This document shows positions 23,301 through 35,135 of a DNA stretch of 64,000 nucleotides, one piece after another. Under the pieces are notes generated by a model. That model was not told the DNA's origin and did no database searches. It saw only the letters and a list, made by a program, of their open reading frames with translations. The stretch spans positions 87,817-151,816 of the forward strand of contig PYSS01000021.1 of the NCBI GenBank assembly GCA_003049465.1. Reading direction: 5' to 3'. The position numbers and the translations under genes are program-made. Positions within the stretch are counted from its first letter, which is position 1. Every line of letters begins with the position of its first letter. Source of the DNA: Magnaporthiopsis rhizophila (lineage: Eukaryota > Ascomycota > Sordariomycetes > Magnaporthales > Magnaporthaceae).

Positions 23301-26300
23301 CTCCCCGTCCGGATGTCCTTCCTTGTCTTGAGGAGCGTCGGGACCTTCCTTCAGGTCGTCTTCACCCTTCTTGACCTTTTTGACCTCCTCGAGAGTCTCG
23401 GATTGACCAGCCATACCCGACTCTGGTGCGTTTTGGGGGGCAGACGTCGAAGCCTCAGACATCGCTGGCGCGGCATCCGGGACAAACGTTGCAGCAGCAG
23501 TAGCAGCCGTTGAGGCATCAGGAACAACAGGAGTAGCCTCAGAAGTAGCCGGCGTAGGATCAGACGCAGTCGGTACAGCCTCGGGAGCAGCCGTTACCTC
23601 ATCAGGAACAACCGGGGCAACCTCAGTGGCAGCCGGTGCAGCCTCGGGAGCCGTCGTTGACGTATCAGGGGCAGCCGGTGCAGCTTCAGAGGCAGCCATT
23701 GCCACATCAGTAACAACCGCGGCAACCTCAGGAGCAACCGTCGAGGCATCATGACCAGCCAGGGCAAGCTCAGGAGCAACCTTTGAGGCATCAGGAGCAT
23801 CCAGAGCAACGTCACGAGTGGGCGCGTCCACAGCTTGAGGCGCAGCGAGTATCTCAGAAGGGCCCTGCGAATCGACAATCCTCCTCTCACCCAAGGGCGA
23901 AGGCTCTCTCGTCTCGGCCCGTGAAGCAGTCTTCTTGTTCTTCTTCGACTTCCTCTTGGACGGGGTAGTAGGGGTAGTAGGCGGTTCAGCTTCAACGGTC
24001 CCGAAGGTCTCGACGACTTTGGCCACCGGCGTCTCCTTTTCGACCTCAGCCTGTGACTTGTCAGAGTCTAATTGCGTCTGCGGCTGGTCTCGCACGGCCT
24101 CGGTCTGGAGCTTGTCATTATCGGTCTCAGACTGCGGCTTGTCCTTCTCGCCCTCGGTTCCCAGCCTTTCTTGCTCGACAGCGGGCGCCACGGCGGCGAG
24201 GGCCTCATCTTCCTTGAGCGCCGCTAAAGCCGCCTTTCTAGCCTTCTTCGCCTTCTTTTTAGAGAGAGGGGAGGCGGGTGGATCCACAGCCTCCATCTGC
24301 GGCTTCTCCGCGTCGGCCGAAAGCTCGACTGCAGGAGTGACGACTTCGGTCGGAACGTTGGCTGAGACCTCGGTTGCTGTTTCGACTGGCTCTCGCGACG
24401 ATGAGACACCTTGATTATCACGGCCGCCTGACTGAGGTGACGTGACGATGGACTCTGCGTCCTCTGAATTCCCGGTAGATTTCTTCTCCTTCCTTCTCGG
24501 CGGTGTCGCTGGTTGAGAATCCAAAAAAGGATCGACCACAACGTTACTCTCAGCCGCAACAGCCTCAGACACTAGTGTAGGCTCGGTAGCCTTGGGAGTC
24601 CCAGGAGTTTCGCGGCCCAACGGGTCCTCAAGAGATATGGGGAGCTGAGCAGATTCGACAGCATCGATAGCCTGCGTGGGCTGAGCGGCCCCAATGATTT
24701 CCGCAGGCTGGACGGTCTCGGAAGGTTCAGTTGACAAACCTATCGGCTCGACCGGTTCATCGGTTACTATCGCAGTGTCGGGTACGTGTCCCGACGGCGT
24801 AGCTTCGATGGGCTCCGAAGAAGCAGGTCCAGTGGGCTCCGAGGAGGCAGTTTCGATGAGCTCCGGAGCCATAGCCCTGTCAAGCTCTGGATAGGCAGGC
24901 TCACGCTCAACGGGGATCTTCGGGTCTGACTGCCCAGCTGGAGCCTCCTCAGACTTCTTGCCCTTATCCTTTGACGCCTTCGGTGACAGTGGCGGCTCGG
25001 GCTCAGGCTGAGGATAGGTAGGGAGAGCTACAAACGGGTCAGCCACACCCATAGTCCCGAATGGCTTTTTATCAACCACCGGAGCCACCTCCACCGCCGG
25101 TGCCTCGGCAATGACTATTGACTGTTCTGCCGCAATCTCGGGGCGGGCGGCCTCAGTCGGGAGAGCAGTGTCAGCATCGAGGGACCGTGGTGCCTCCTCC
25201 AGCTGCGCGGCCTTCTTTAATGATTTTTTGCTTTTCTTTTTTGAGGCCCTGGGACTTGACGGCTGTTCAGGCTCAGCTCCGGAAGGACCTGGTTGCTCAG
25301 GCTCAGTTTGAGGCGCAACAGCGGTCTCAGTGGCCACTAGAGGCTCATCTTTGTCTCTTGGTATGGTGGCTCCAGAATCAGGACTCGTCTTCGCGTCACC
25401 CCACGTCGGAACATCGGTTTCCTCCGCGGGGATGCCCTTCTTCAATTCAACCTGAGGGTCGAGCTGAAAACCAGGCTGGGCTTCTTTGTGGAACGCGGCC
25501 GGGGAATCATGCAGCACTGCAGTCTCCACTGCAATGACCTCTGGTATGGTTGGTTCGGAGAGCGTCTGTGCCGCTGCGCTGCTCTTCTCGCCCTTCGTTG
25601 GAGAGATGGGAGCTCCGAAGCCATCGTCGACAACTTGTCTCATCTCTATGGCAGAAGGCTGTGGCGTTGACTCTTCCATAGCGGCAGGGGCCTCGCGAGA
25701 AAAATCCACCGGCTCAGTCTCCTTCAGCTTATGCACGATATGAGCGGCCGTATGCCGCTCATCCGGCGGGGCGACACCAGTCGGTTCGTCCACCAACGTT
25801 GACTCGCCCTCGATCAAAGACGGAGCAGATCTGTCTTTAATATGTATGTCGGAGATGTCGGCAGGTCCTTTATCCACAAGACTCTCGATCTCTCGATGCT
25901 TGGCTGCCCGCTCCTTCTCGAATCTTCGCCGCTCCTTCCTGCCTGACCCGCGGGGTGAATGTGAATCGTCAGGAAAGGAGTCCATCCCGCGAGGCGAATC
26001 AGTCACGGAATCGAATGCCGACGAGGGGACATGCGTCTGCTGTTCACGAGGAAACGAATCGAAACGCGAAGGACGGTAGGGGTCGCTCAAGGGTTCTCTC
26101 GAACCAGGAGGCGACTCCCGCATTCGGTACTGGGGATCATCGATGACAATATTGGGATCGAAGCCGCTGTCCTGCAGACCGGCTGCCAGAGTGGCTGCGA
26201 AGCCCAGATCGTCGTCATAGGCGTCCGCAGGGTGAGCAGCTTTGGGTCTTGCCGGGATCGGATGGGGACCGTCATCGTCGACCGCGGTGGCGATTTCAGG

Positions 26301-29300
26301 ATCAAATGGGCTGACGCTTCGCTCAGGCACATCAGGCTCAGATACCTCCTTGGTGCCTTCAAACTTCTTGTCTTTGTCGCTGTCGGCTTTGGCTTTAGCT
26401 GCTGCGGCCACGCCTGAAGCAGCGCCAACCCCTGCTATAGCGGCAGCGAACATTCCCCAGCCACTCTTCTTTTTCTTGCCCTTGGGTTTCGACTCCTCTG
26501 TCGGCTCAGAATTGCCTTCCCCGACTGGCTCCGACACGGGCTCGTCCTGAACATGTCTGGGAGCTTGATCGGTCCGGTCAGACTCGACATGCTTCGTCTC
26601 GTTCTCGCCCCGGGACACGGTCCTAGATGCACCAGGAGCTTCGACCACCACGGTGGGCGTAGACCGCGACTCATCGCCGGCCCGTTCTTCCGGTTCTGGG
26701 TCCTTCGGCTCCAGGTCTGGCTCTTTCGACTCCGGGTCTGGCTCCTTCGACTCCGACTTCGACTGCTGCTTCTCGGGAGACGGCGTCGGGATGGGGGTTG
26801 GAGAGACGACATTGAGCATGGGCCGCGGGCGTTCGCACGAGGGATCTCTAGACCAGAAAATCGGGGCCGCAGATGAGGCCGAGAGGTGCTCGTCAAGAGG
26901 CAAGCGGTACCTCGCAAGATCTTGGGGCTTGATGAAATTGTCAACCTTGACATCGGCGTTTGGCCCCTCCCAGATGCTCTTCTCCTTGTGGTGCATCTGA
27001 GGCGGCGTGACGATGCGAACGATCGGGTCTTCTTCGTGCTCGTACTTGTCAACCACAGAGGGGTCTGGAGAGGCGCTACGGGAGCGGATCGTGTCCTCCT
27101 CCATCTTTCGGGCCGCAACACTCTGTCGATAGTACTCGTCGGCCTTGTCTTGCACTTCGTCCCTATCCTTGACAGCCTGTCTCTCCTTCGAGCGAGAGCG
27201 GATCGGCTGCGGCTCTGTGCCCCTTGATCCCCTACGGCCTCGATGATTGTGACGCTCGAGCACAGCGGCGGCTGCCGCCATCGCCGCTGCAGGAATCGGG
27301 GTAGTCTTGGTCTCGGCAGCTTCGCGCGCACGATCCGATTCTCGTCTCTCCGAATCTCGCTCAGCTTTTTCGAACGAGTCGAGGCGGCTCAGTCGCTCGC
27401 CAGACGGCCTCTGTGGAGGTTCACGAGGCAGAGCGAATTTGGACGTGTCGAAGTCTGAGAAGTCAGGCTCGCGCTCGACCGTCTTGACCATTGGAGTCAG
27501 GGGACGGCTGGGGATCTCTGAGTGAAGGTGTGTCGGGGCGGCATCTTCGGCAACCCGGAACTTGACAGGGTCAACAGATGCGTCGTCCGTGTGCGGCGCT
27601 GAGGAAGCCTGCCCCGCAGCATCGTTGGGCGGACGCTCTGCTGGGTTTGAGCCGCTCGACGGAGCAGACTGCTGGACTCGAGGTTGAATGTCCCTGGACT
27701 CTTCTCCACGGCGTCGATCCCTCCGTTCGGCGACCGCAGGAGTGGGAGCCGCCTCGTGCTGCTCAACCACGGCATCTTTGCGCTTCTTTTCCTTTCGCCG
27801 CCGCTCACGCTCCCCGTCCGGTTCGCGGTCCGGCTCTGGCTGTGGGCCCTGGATGTACGAGGAGTCTGAGTCGGGCGCATTCGCACGTAGTCGAGCCTCG
27901 AGCATGCGGATCCTTTCCTCCAGCTCGGCACGACGCTTTGCGTTCTCGTCGAGAGATTTGAAAACCTCTTGGCTATTGCGATCGCGATCACGATCACCGC
28001 CACGCTCACGATCGTCCAAAGGTTGGCAGCGCTCCGCCTCTTTAGCGGGAGCACCGCTGCGGGGCCGAGGATCCTCTTGAGCGGGAGCATCGCTGCGCTG
28101 CCGAGGTTCCTCTCTAGCAGGAGCACCACTGCGTTTCCGAGGATCCCCCCCGGCAGGTGCACCTTCGGCAGGAGCATCGCCGCGGGGCCGAGGATCCTCT
28201 CTGGTGGGAACATAGCTCCGGGGCAGGGGATCCTCTTGGGCGGGAGCATCTCTAGCAGGAGCATCACTGCGGTGCCGAGGTTCCTCCCTAGCAGTAACAC
28301 CACTGCGCTTCCGAGGATCCTCTCTGGCAGATGTACCTTCGACAGAAGCATCGCCGCGAAGCCGAGGATCCTCTTTAACGGGAGTATCTCGAGCAGGAGC
28401 ATCACGGCGCAGCCGGGATTCCTCTTGAGCAGGAGCACCGCTGCCGTACCGGGGGGCATCTCTAGCAGGAGCATCACTGCGGGGTCGAGGATCCTCTTTA
28501 ACGGGAGCATCGCTGCGGTACCAAGGACTCTCTTTAGCGGGAGCATCGCGAAGGAGCCGAGGATCTTCTTGAGCGCAAGCACCGCTGCGGTACCGAGGGT
28601 CCTCCGCAGCAGGAGCATCATTGCGGGGTCGAGGATCCTCTTTAACAGGAGCGTCACTGCGGTGCCGAGGATCCTCTCTAGTCGGAGCATCTCTTGCAGG
28701 AGCAATGCTGCGTCGAGGATTCTCTCCACGGCCATCCTTCTCCTTCCCGCCATGCTCCTCTGTCCGATCATCGCGGGCGTTCTTGCTGTCCGAAACCAGT
28801 TTCGCCGCCGCCGCAATCCCAGCAGCACCGACCAGGCCCCCGATGGCTGCGCCTACGAAAGAGGAGCCATCAGACTGCCGTTTGCGGTCATCGCCCCGGC
28901 GGGACTCCGGCGCCCTATACCCACCTGCCTCGTAGACCCGCGCAGAGATGGGCGTTATGGGCTTGGGCGCCTGGATCGGGACCGGGTCGGGACGAGAACC
29001 TGAGCTTTGCTGGGTAGACCTGCCAACGTCGAAGTTGTCTGGATCTGACGTGGGTACAGGATAGACGTGCTGCATAGGACGCCCCTCCAAGGAGGCGCTT
29101 TCCACCGAGCCTGACGGTCGGTGCCGTCGCGGGGAAGTCCGGTCCTGACGAGGAGAGTCGACTTTGGCTGGCACCTTGGCGGGGTCATCAAACCCACAAG
29201 GACTGGTGATGAGCCCCCGCAGAGAATTATAGGGCCCAAACCTGTTAGGATCAACGACGCTGCTCTTGCGAGAGTCCAGCTGCATGGGCTTGCTCTCTTC

Positions 29301-30476
29301 TGGCCGGGGCCGGTGCTGGGGCTGGGGCTGGGGCTGGCTGAAATCCGATGCAGGTAGGGCGGGAGAAGAGCCGTAGGCCAGGCCCATGTCGACATCTTCG
29401 CTTGAGAATTCGTCCTCGGACGACGTCTCCCAGTCGGACTCATCATCCTCGTGCTCCGGCTTGGACGAGCCGATACCCTTGTCTTTGTCAGCCCGGCCTG
29501 CCGCGGCTTTACGCCGGAAGTTGCTTATGGCGGCGGCGGCGGCAACAAGCTGTGACGTGGGCCGGCGACCAACGCGGGCGAGATCCTCTCTATTCTCCTC
29601 CCTTGCCATCTTAGCCAGCTTCCGTCCGATCTCCAGTATCTCCTCGTCTGTCTTATCTCGGTGAGGCGCCGCGGGCCTCGAATGGTCGACATGGGGTGTT
29701 CCATATTGCTGTTGTTGATGTTGCTGCTGTTGCTGCTGCTGCTGCTGTTGTTGTTGTTGTTCTTGTTGTTGTTGTTGGTTGTGCACCTCCTCGAGTGACC
29801 GATCCCTCGAGACGTAGCCACGTCCATATGCGAGCGAGTCGTCAAAGGACGAAGAGCTCGAGTTGCCGAACTGAAGAAGCCCCCTCTTCTTTTTCTTCTT
29901 TTTCTTTTCCGCCTTGCGACGCTGAGCCTCGGCCGACGGGCCGCTGAAGAAGGAGAAGAAGCCGACGGCTCGCGGCCTGCGGGCAGATATGTTCAGCAGC
30001 GACTCGGAGGTGGAGGATGACTCGGACAGGTCGGAGCTCGAATCGCGGGCGTGTTGACGCGCCGGGTTGGACCGAGGAGGGGCCGGCTGTGGAGACGCTT
30101 GATGCTGCGGCGAGTACGGCTGAGGAGTGTACTGCTGCTGAGGAGCGTACGGCTGGGCAGGATAATTCTGCTGAGGAGACGAGTACTGCTGCTGAGGTGT
30201 GTACTGGTGTGGAGGAGGAGGGTATTGCTGCGCAGGAGGATACTGCTGGGGAGGGTACTGCTGATACTGCGGTTGTGACTGGTACTGCGGGTAGTGTTGC
30301 TGTTGTGGTGGTGGTGGTGGCTGCTTCTGGTACGCGGACTGACTGGGGGAGGCGACAGTCGGCGGTACCATATCGTCGGGCGCGGGGACGGCCGAGGCCG
30401 TCTCGTAGGGATGTTGTCTGGCGCGCCGTCTGCGCCGGGAGCTCTCGGGGCTCCGGCGCCGGTGATGGTCCCCCAT
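11327..30476 (-). CDS. lah: Leashin-type giant Woronin-body tether (involucrin repeat protein)
   Basis: Two exons, 30476-13008 and 12865-11327, with a 142-nt GTGAGT..CAG intron, predict 6,335 residues. The start at 30476 gives MGDHHRRRSPESSRRRRRA; the frame is open 33 codons further upstream, but that part reads like untranslated leader. In order: Pro/Gln-rich region (about 50-128), basic block KKKKKKKRGLLQFGNSSSSS (about 190-210), poly-Gln (about 234-258), a 12-residue tandem repeat array (about 585-815), a short coiled coil (about 840-865), and thousands of Pro/Ala/Glu-rich residues broken by Lys clusters and Gly/Ala hydrophobic islands. Exon 2 encodes a coiled coil (from about 5850) and a conserved helical C-terminal domain. 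Known family: Leashin tethers Woronin bodies through WSC to the cortex or septum in Pezizomycotina. The splice joins DVY to DGYGEGRIGSPRSPTRPHS. No frame breaks are seen. Identity rests on the two conserved ends; the middle is not alignable by eye. Confidence 0.85.
23440..23800 (-). repeat. Ala/Pro/Thr-rich degenerate repeat inside lah
   Basis: The encoded chain repeats variants of APEAAPAATEVAPVVPDE for about 120 residues, with alternating AP and VPD or ASD steps. The DNA shows matching GCAGCC/GGTGCA-type units of irregular length. It lies within the disordered middle of the LAH protein. Confidence 0.7.
28030..28725 (-). repeat. 36-nt tandem repeat array in lah
   Basis: Roughly 18 imperfect copies of a 36-nt unit encode the 12-residue consensus EDPRxRSDAPAK. 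Copies differ by point changes (RHRSD, RPRND, RYRSG, RLLRD) and a few are lengthened by short inserts such as APARD. The array is a charged, proline-punctuated polyampholyte in the N-terminal fifth of the protein. Confidence 0.85.
29707..29778 (-). repeat. Poly-glutamine tract in lah
   Basis: A run of CAG and CAA codons on the minus strand, broken by single Glu and His codons, encodes about 24 residues, mostly Gln, just after the conserved basic block. Confidence 0.85.
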
Positions 30477-32670
30477 CGCGTCGCCTGGGTGCTCGGTTTT
30501 GTTTGTTTTTGCGTTCAGGTGGGCAAACAGGGCTCGGCGTCTTCCGCCGCGCGCACCATCTGCGACGGGAATCAAAGGCCGTCCTGGGGATGGTAGTTTC
30601 TTTTTTTTTTTTTTTCAGGGCGCGATCTAGGCTTTGGACGTCACCATCACCAGCACTCCCGACCTAGCAGAACAGTGTTGACGTTCCTTAGGTATGTTTA
30701 CGACCGGGCAGGTTGCGCGACGGGCTGTCAGCCTCAATCGCAGCTCCAATTAGCAGGATCGTGGAGGAGCAGGCGGTCTGGAGCCCAGATTACGAGCTTT
30801 GGCAGGGTAGCCGCCCCCAGGCGCGGGAGGGGGGCTGGGTCCGACCAGGGTCACAAAGGACCCAAACAGAGCACACATCTGGTGGCTGGTCTAATGTCGC
30901 GGGCGGGCTGGTGCAGACAGCCTGCAGCACGCTACACGCACACAGCCAATGACGGGCCGTTGTCAAGCCCATTTTCAGCTCTCATGGTCCCCTCTCATCT
31001 CTGTCGACGCACCCACGGGCACACATATGGGCAGCCCAAATCGTCCAGTGCTGCACGCAACCGCTCAGGCCGTGGGACACAGAGTGGATTGCCATCCACG
31101 TGTTGCATCCTCAATTGCCCGCTGTGAATTGTTTCCTCCACCTCTCGGGCAGACATCGCCACCGAGCCTCGTCAGAGGGCCTGAATATCCCGATCTCCCC
31201 GAGACCTGTGCCAGGGTGCGGCCGGCTCCGTGGGGATGCATGTCATTGCAAAACCATTATCGGTCGAATCACGGTTCGGACGTCTGCGCTGCCAATCGCC
31301 AACCAAAACTCGTCTCTCAGCTGTCAGGGGATCCTCCAAAAAGGTATCTCGCGGATCGACCGTCGCTCCGTCAACGACCGGAGACATGCATCCCCAGCTA
31401 TCAATTCGAGAGGACAGGCCGCATCACACAGAGCTTGGGCCTGCTGCGGGCTGACGGCACGAACAACGACCAGACACGCTAACACAGGGCCGCCAGGCCT
31501 CAGCCAACAACGTCGTTTGCAATGCTGATGCCGTTTGCGATGCTCCACAGCCTTCCTATTTAACTTCCACCTGCTGCTGTCCACGCGACCATCATGGTGG
31601 GATCCCGGTATCCCGCATGAATCGGGGGCGAATTCATGTGCCGAAAGGCGAATTTGAAAGATACAGACTCGTTCCTGATTCGCCGATTCCTCAGCACCAA
31701 TAACAGGGACATGCTTAACCTCGACTATTCCCAGTCGGCCTTGTCCCGCGATCGCGACAGTCATCTCCATGTGCCTTACCAGGACCACGCTAAAGAGGGG
31801 GAGCCCGTGCAATCCTGACGAACTTCGTCACCCATCGCTTGCCACCCTGGTACCGTCGTATCGATAGTCGGATATCCAGGGAGCCCCGGCTCCAGTCCAA
31901 CAGAAATGCCGCCAGCATCTGCTGTTCAGTCTGCCCTTCCACTGGTTGGGTTGATAGAGGGTTTTTTTTATTTTTTTATTACATCGTTCGAGTACCCGTA
32001 TCCGTGGGGCTCCGCCACGACCGTAGTGTATCCAAAAGTGCGGGCCTTCCAGGATCATAAAGGCTATTCATGGGATGTGTTTGGATTGGAATCGGGAAGT
32101 CTAACCTTCATGGTCCTGGAAGGGTGTAGTTGTGATTGTATAATCAGTCACAACCCGTAATATGGTAGATCTTGGTAGCGGTGTTGTTTTCTGGGTTGGG
32201 TCTTTGACTTGCTCAATACCCGTCGATCCACAAGATGTTTCGACGATCATACAAACAAAACGTCCATGTTACTATGCTCAACCTGCTGGTCTGTTTGCCC
32301 ATTCCAAATGCAGAAATGCAGTGAGCTCTGGTCCCAACGACAGCTTTTTGGTGGGGTACGTTTGAGAAACCAAACATGAGTGACCGGAGGGGAAACCTCA
32401 GCAATACGCAAACTTCAAACACCCCAACGGGTATATACCAAGTTGCCTGCTCTAGCTAACGGAATGGCATAGAGATAGATCACTAGCCATCACCTACTCT
32501 AAGTAAATTTACGCATTTGAGGTAATCGGATCATAGCCACAGGCTCCTAGACGTTAGTTGGCGCAACACTTCAGCTCGTCCACCACTCCACGTATCCCAA
32601 GAAGAAAACAAAAAAAATAACAGAAAGAAGAAACGACAACGGCCTGGGAAACATCATTAGACAAGATACC
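30477..32670. promoter_or_regulatory. Intergenic region between lah and the aldolase-like gene
   Basis: About 2.2 kb separate two divergent start codons. A T15 run at 30601-30615 lies about 125 nt upstream of the lah start, on its template side, as part of the probable promoter or leader. The middle (31,870-32,600) is AT-richer. Short open frames on both strands show no domain. I see no RNA gene. Confidence 0.45.
30601..30615. repeat. T15 homopolymer upstream of lah
   Basis: Fifteen T residues; on the lah sense strand this is A15 about 125 nt before the start codon. Confidence 0.85.
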
Positions 32671-33740
32671 ATGGAGCACCAACCCCTAGACGTCCGCATC
32701 CGCAGCTCCTGGCAGATCAGCGCCGCAGCTGGCGAGCCCTTCGCCGTGGTGCGCGTCCGCAACCTGCAGGCGACGGTGCACGCGGCGCAGGACGCATGGG
32801 GCCGGACCGCCAAGGCTCAGCCACTTCTCGTCTCGGCCGAGGTGTCGCTGCGCGACCCGTTCGAGGCCTCCTCGGAGGCCGACAAGGTCGCCGCCGACAC
32901 GGTGCATTACGGCATCCTGAGCAAGGCCATCCTGGCCAGCCTGGAGTGCTACCAGCAGCCGCCCCGCCCAGACGCCGACGACGACGGCAAGAACCTAAGC
33001 CTGAGGGGCGTGCTGGAGACGATATGGTCGGACCTGACGGGGCTCACCATCGCTGGCGCCCGGTCGCCGTCGCGCGCCGCTGAGGGCAAGGCGCCGTTCC
33101 TCGACACGTCAAGGGTGCGGTCCATGTCCGTCTCGGTCACGCTGCCCAAGGCGTCCCTGCTGGGCGACGGCGTGAGCCTGACCGCGAGCAGCGTGTTCGA
33201 GCGAGATGGGTCTCCGCAGGGGACCGCGGCTGTGTTCGGCATATGCCTGCGCCTCCACGGCCTGCGTGTGCCGACGCTCATCGGCGTGAACCCCAACGAG
33301 AGGCTCGCCAAACAGTTCGCCGTCACGGATATCGAGATCGACAAGTTCGACTACGCGCCCGACGTGTATACTGCGCTTGAGGCGCTTGCTGTCAAGGTAT
33401 CATTCACTCCTGCTGTGGGCCCCGGATTCAGGAGCGAGAGCACACACTCTCTCTTTTCTACCTCCCTCACTCGTCTCGATGCGACGACATGCTAACCTGA
33501 CGACCACAGATAATCGGAGATTCGACATTTGAGACTCTCGAGGCTCTCGGGTCACACCTCGCGCGCAGGATAATATCAGACTTCAAGCCGCTTCCGACTC
33601 AGACATATTCGGGCCCCCTCGGCTGGCAGATCAAAATATCCATGGAGAAGCCCACCGCGGTTCCCTTCGCGGACGCGCCGTCGGTAGAAATTCGGGCCGG
33701 TGCCGGAGGCCCGCATGATGTACATAGAGTCCAAGATTAA
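32671..33740 (+). CDS. Dihydroneopterin aldolase-like protein, two FolB-type domains
   Basis: Exons 32671-33396 and 33510-33740, with a 113-nt intron, give 318 residues. The first half (from VVRVRNLQATVHA) looks like one FolB/tunnelling-fold unit. The second begins at GICLRLHGLRVPTLIGVNPNE and ends with the hallmark MEKPTAVPFADAPSVEI, where Lys 289 matches the conserved aldolase lysine. FolB enzymes cleave 7,8-dihydroneopterin to hydroxymethyl-dihydropterin in folate synthesis. In fungi this activity normally sits in the trifunctional FOL1 protein, so this separate two-domain protein may be a paralogue with another pterin substrate. The ATG at 32671 sits in a good context (accATGg). The stop lies 36 nt from that of the facing gene. 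Confidence 0.85.
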
Positions 33741-33776
33741 GCCCTCAACCCGCAGGGTCCCAAGTCTTTTCGACTT

Positions 33777-34680
33777 CTAAACCTTCCTATGGAGAGGCAC
33801 GTCGCCGTTGGTGAGTTGGCTGATGAACCGGGGGTCTGGGTCGAAGAGCATCACGTGAAAGTGTTCGACGGCGTGAACTGATTTCAGGGACTTCCAGTTC
33901 TTAAACCAGATGTACTGGAGGTGGTTTCCAGCCGGCATCATCAACATAGAGTCGCTCGCTAGGTACCGGCCCTGAGTCGGTAGAGAATCTTACCTGATCT
34001 CGCGGCACAGCTGGAGAGAAGGTCGTATCGACAAAGGCGTCAATTTCTGCTCGCGCCCGATCCGTGAGGTTGCCTGTTTCCGGGTCCTCGTCGAGCTCGA
34101 AGCGAGTCCAAACTACCAGGTGGACAATCCGGCTGTCGATGCCGTACGGCCAGTCATTGAGAAGGATTTTGACGTCGTCTGGGTGTTCGAAGGGTCCGCT
34201 GCCCCGGGGAACAATAGGTGACTCCCAGGCCAGCCTCTGTGAGAGGATGAAATTCATGACGCTTCCATAGTCTCGTTTCAGTCCCCAAGTGTACTCTAGA
34301 TAGCGCCGCAGATCCGAAGGTTTCCTCCGGAAAAGGTCAAGCCTGTTGAGCTCGACCCTCTTCCTGACATCCTCCCAGGTATCTAGGATGTAGTCCGAGT
34401 CCGGCGTGCTGATGATTCCACGGTCTTTTTCGGACAGCGACAGCAAGAAGTCGGGACACGCGGATAGGCGAAGCTCCTCTGGCACGTTGACCTGCCAGTA
34501 CGGCAGAGGCGCATGATCGGTGCTTCCCATTCGGGAAGCGACTGAGATATCGGTTCGGCTTTCCAGATATGGACGTGCCCGGGGCGGCGGTCTGGTTGAA
34601 GAGGGATTCGTAGGGGAGTGGGTGCGCTTATCAGGTTTGGTTGGGATTTCCATGCCACGGAATTCATCCGTGCCGTGCAC
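33777..34680 (-). CDS. DUF3605 protein (N-acetylglucosamine-induced protein 1 type)
   Basis: Exons 34680-33994 and 33914-33777, with a 79-nt intron, give 274 residues from the first ATG. ATGs at 34653 and 34530 (MGSTDHAPLPYWQVNVP) are alternatives, and the last fits the family start best. Conserved stretches include the DTWEDVRKRVELNRLDLF region, the KILLNDWPYGID segment and, after the splice, YIWFKNWKSLKSV. These place it in PF12239, named after Candida Gig1, which is induced by N-acetylglucosamine. The biochemical function of the family is unknown to me. The protein looks soluble, with no signal peptide or membrane segment. The N-terminal 50 residues are Pro/Ser-rich and poorly conserved. 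Confidence 0.82.
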
Positions 34681-35135
34681 ACCGAGCCGGAACTGAGGTA
34701 TTTGGTGCTATGTGTGTGAATAAATGATTTTAGTGTGTATACGAATGGGTACCCAGATATCACCCTCCGTGTCCTGTCACCACTAGACTTTGGGAGATAT
34801 CAGGATGTGCAATTGTTTTTTTGATGATGGGGCACACTGGACACGCCGCTACCAACCACTGTGTGGACGCCGCCCCTGCCACGCATTCAGGGGCAACCCA
34901 CTCCACGGTCGGGGATCCCCCCTAATGGTTTGTTGGTTGACCAGACGAATGCCCTGGGCCCGGCTAGAGGCAGCGCCATACCGCCTACGCATGCACCCAC
35001 GTCTGCGTTGACCGCCTGAAAAAGCAATGAGAAATATTCCGAGGCCAGGCTCCGGTTCTCGTCGCCAGATCATTATGGGACGGAATTGGTTGGGATAGGT
35101 GTCCGGGTTGAGCCGGTTACGGACCCCAGAAACCC

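Noticed and set aside
27969..29003. Plus-strand open frame of 344 codons opposite the lah repeat array
   Set aside because: It is the mirror of the 36-nt tandem array: the unit length is a multiple of three and its antisense frame lacks stops. Its product is only a Ser/Ile/Arg repeat with no domain.
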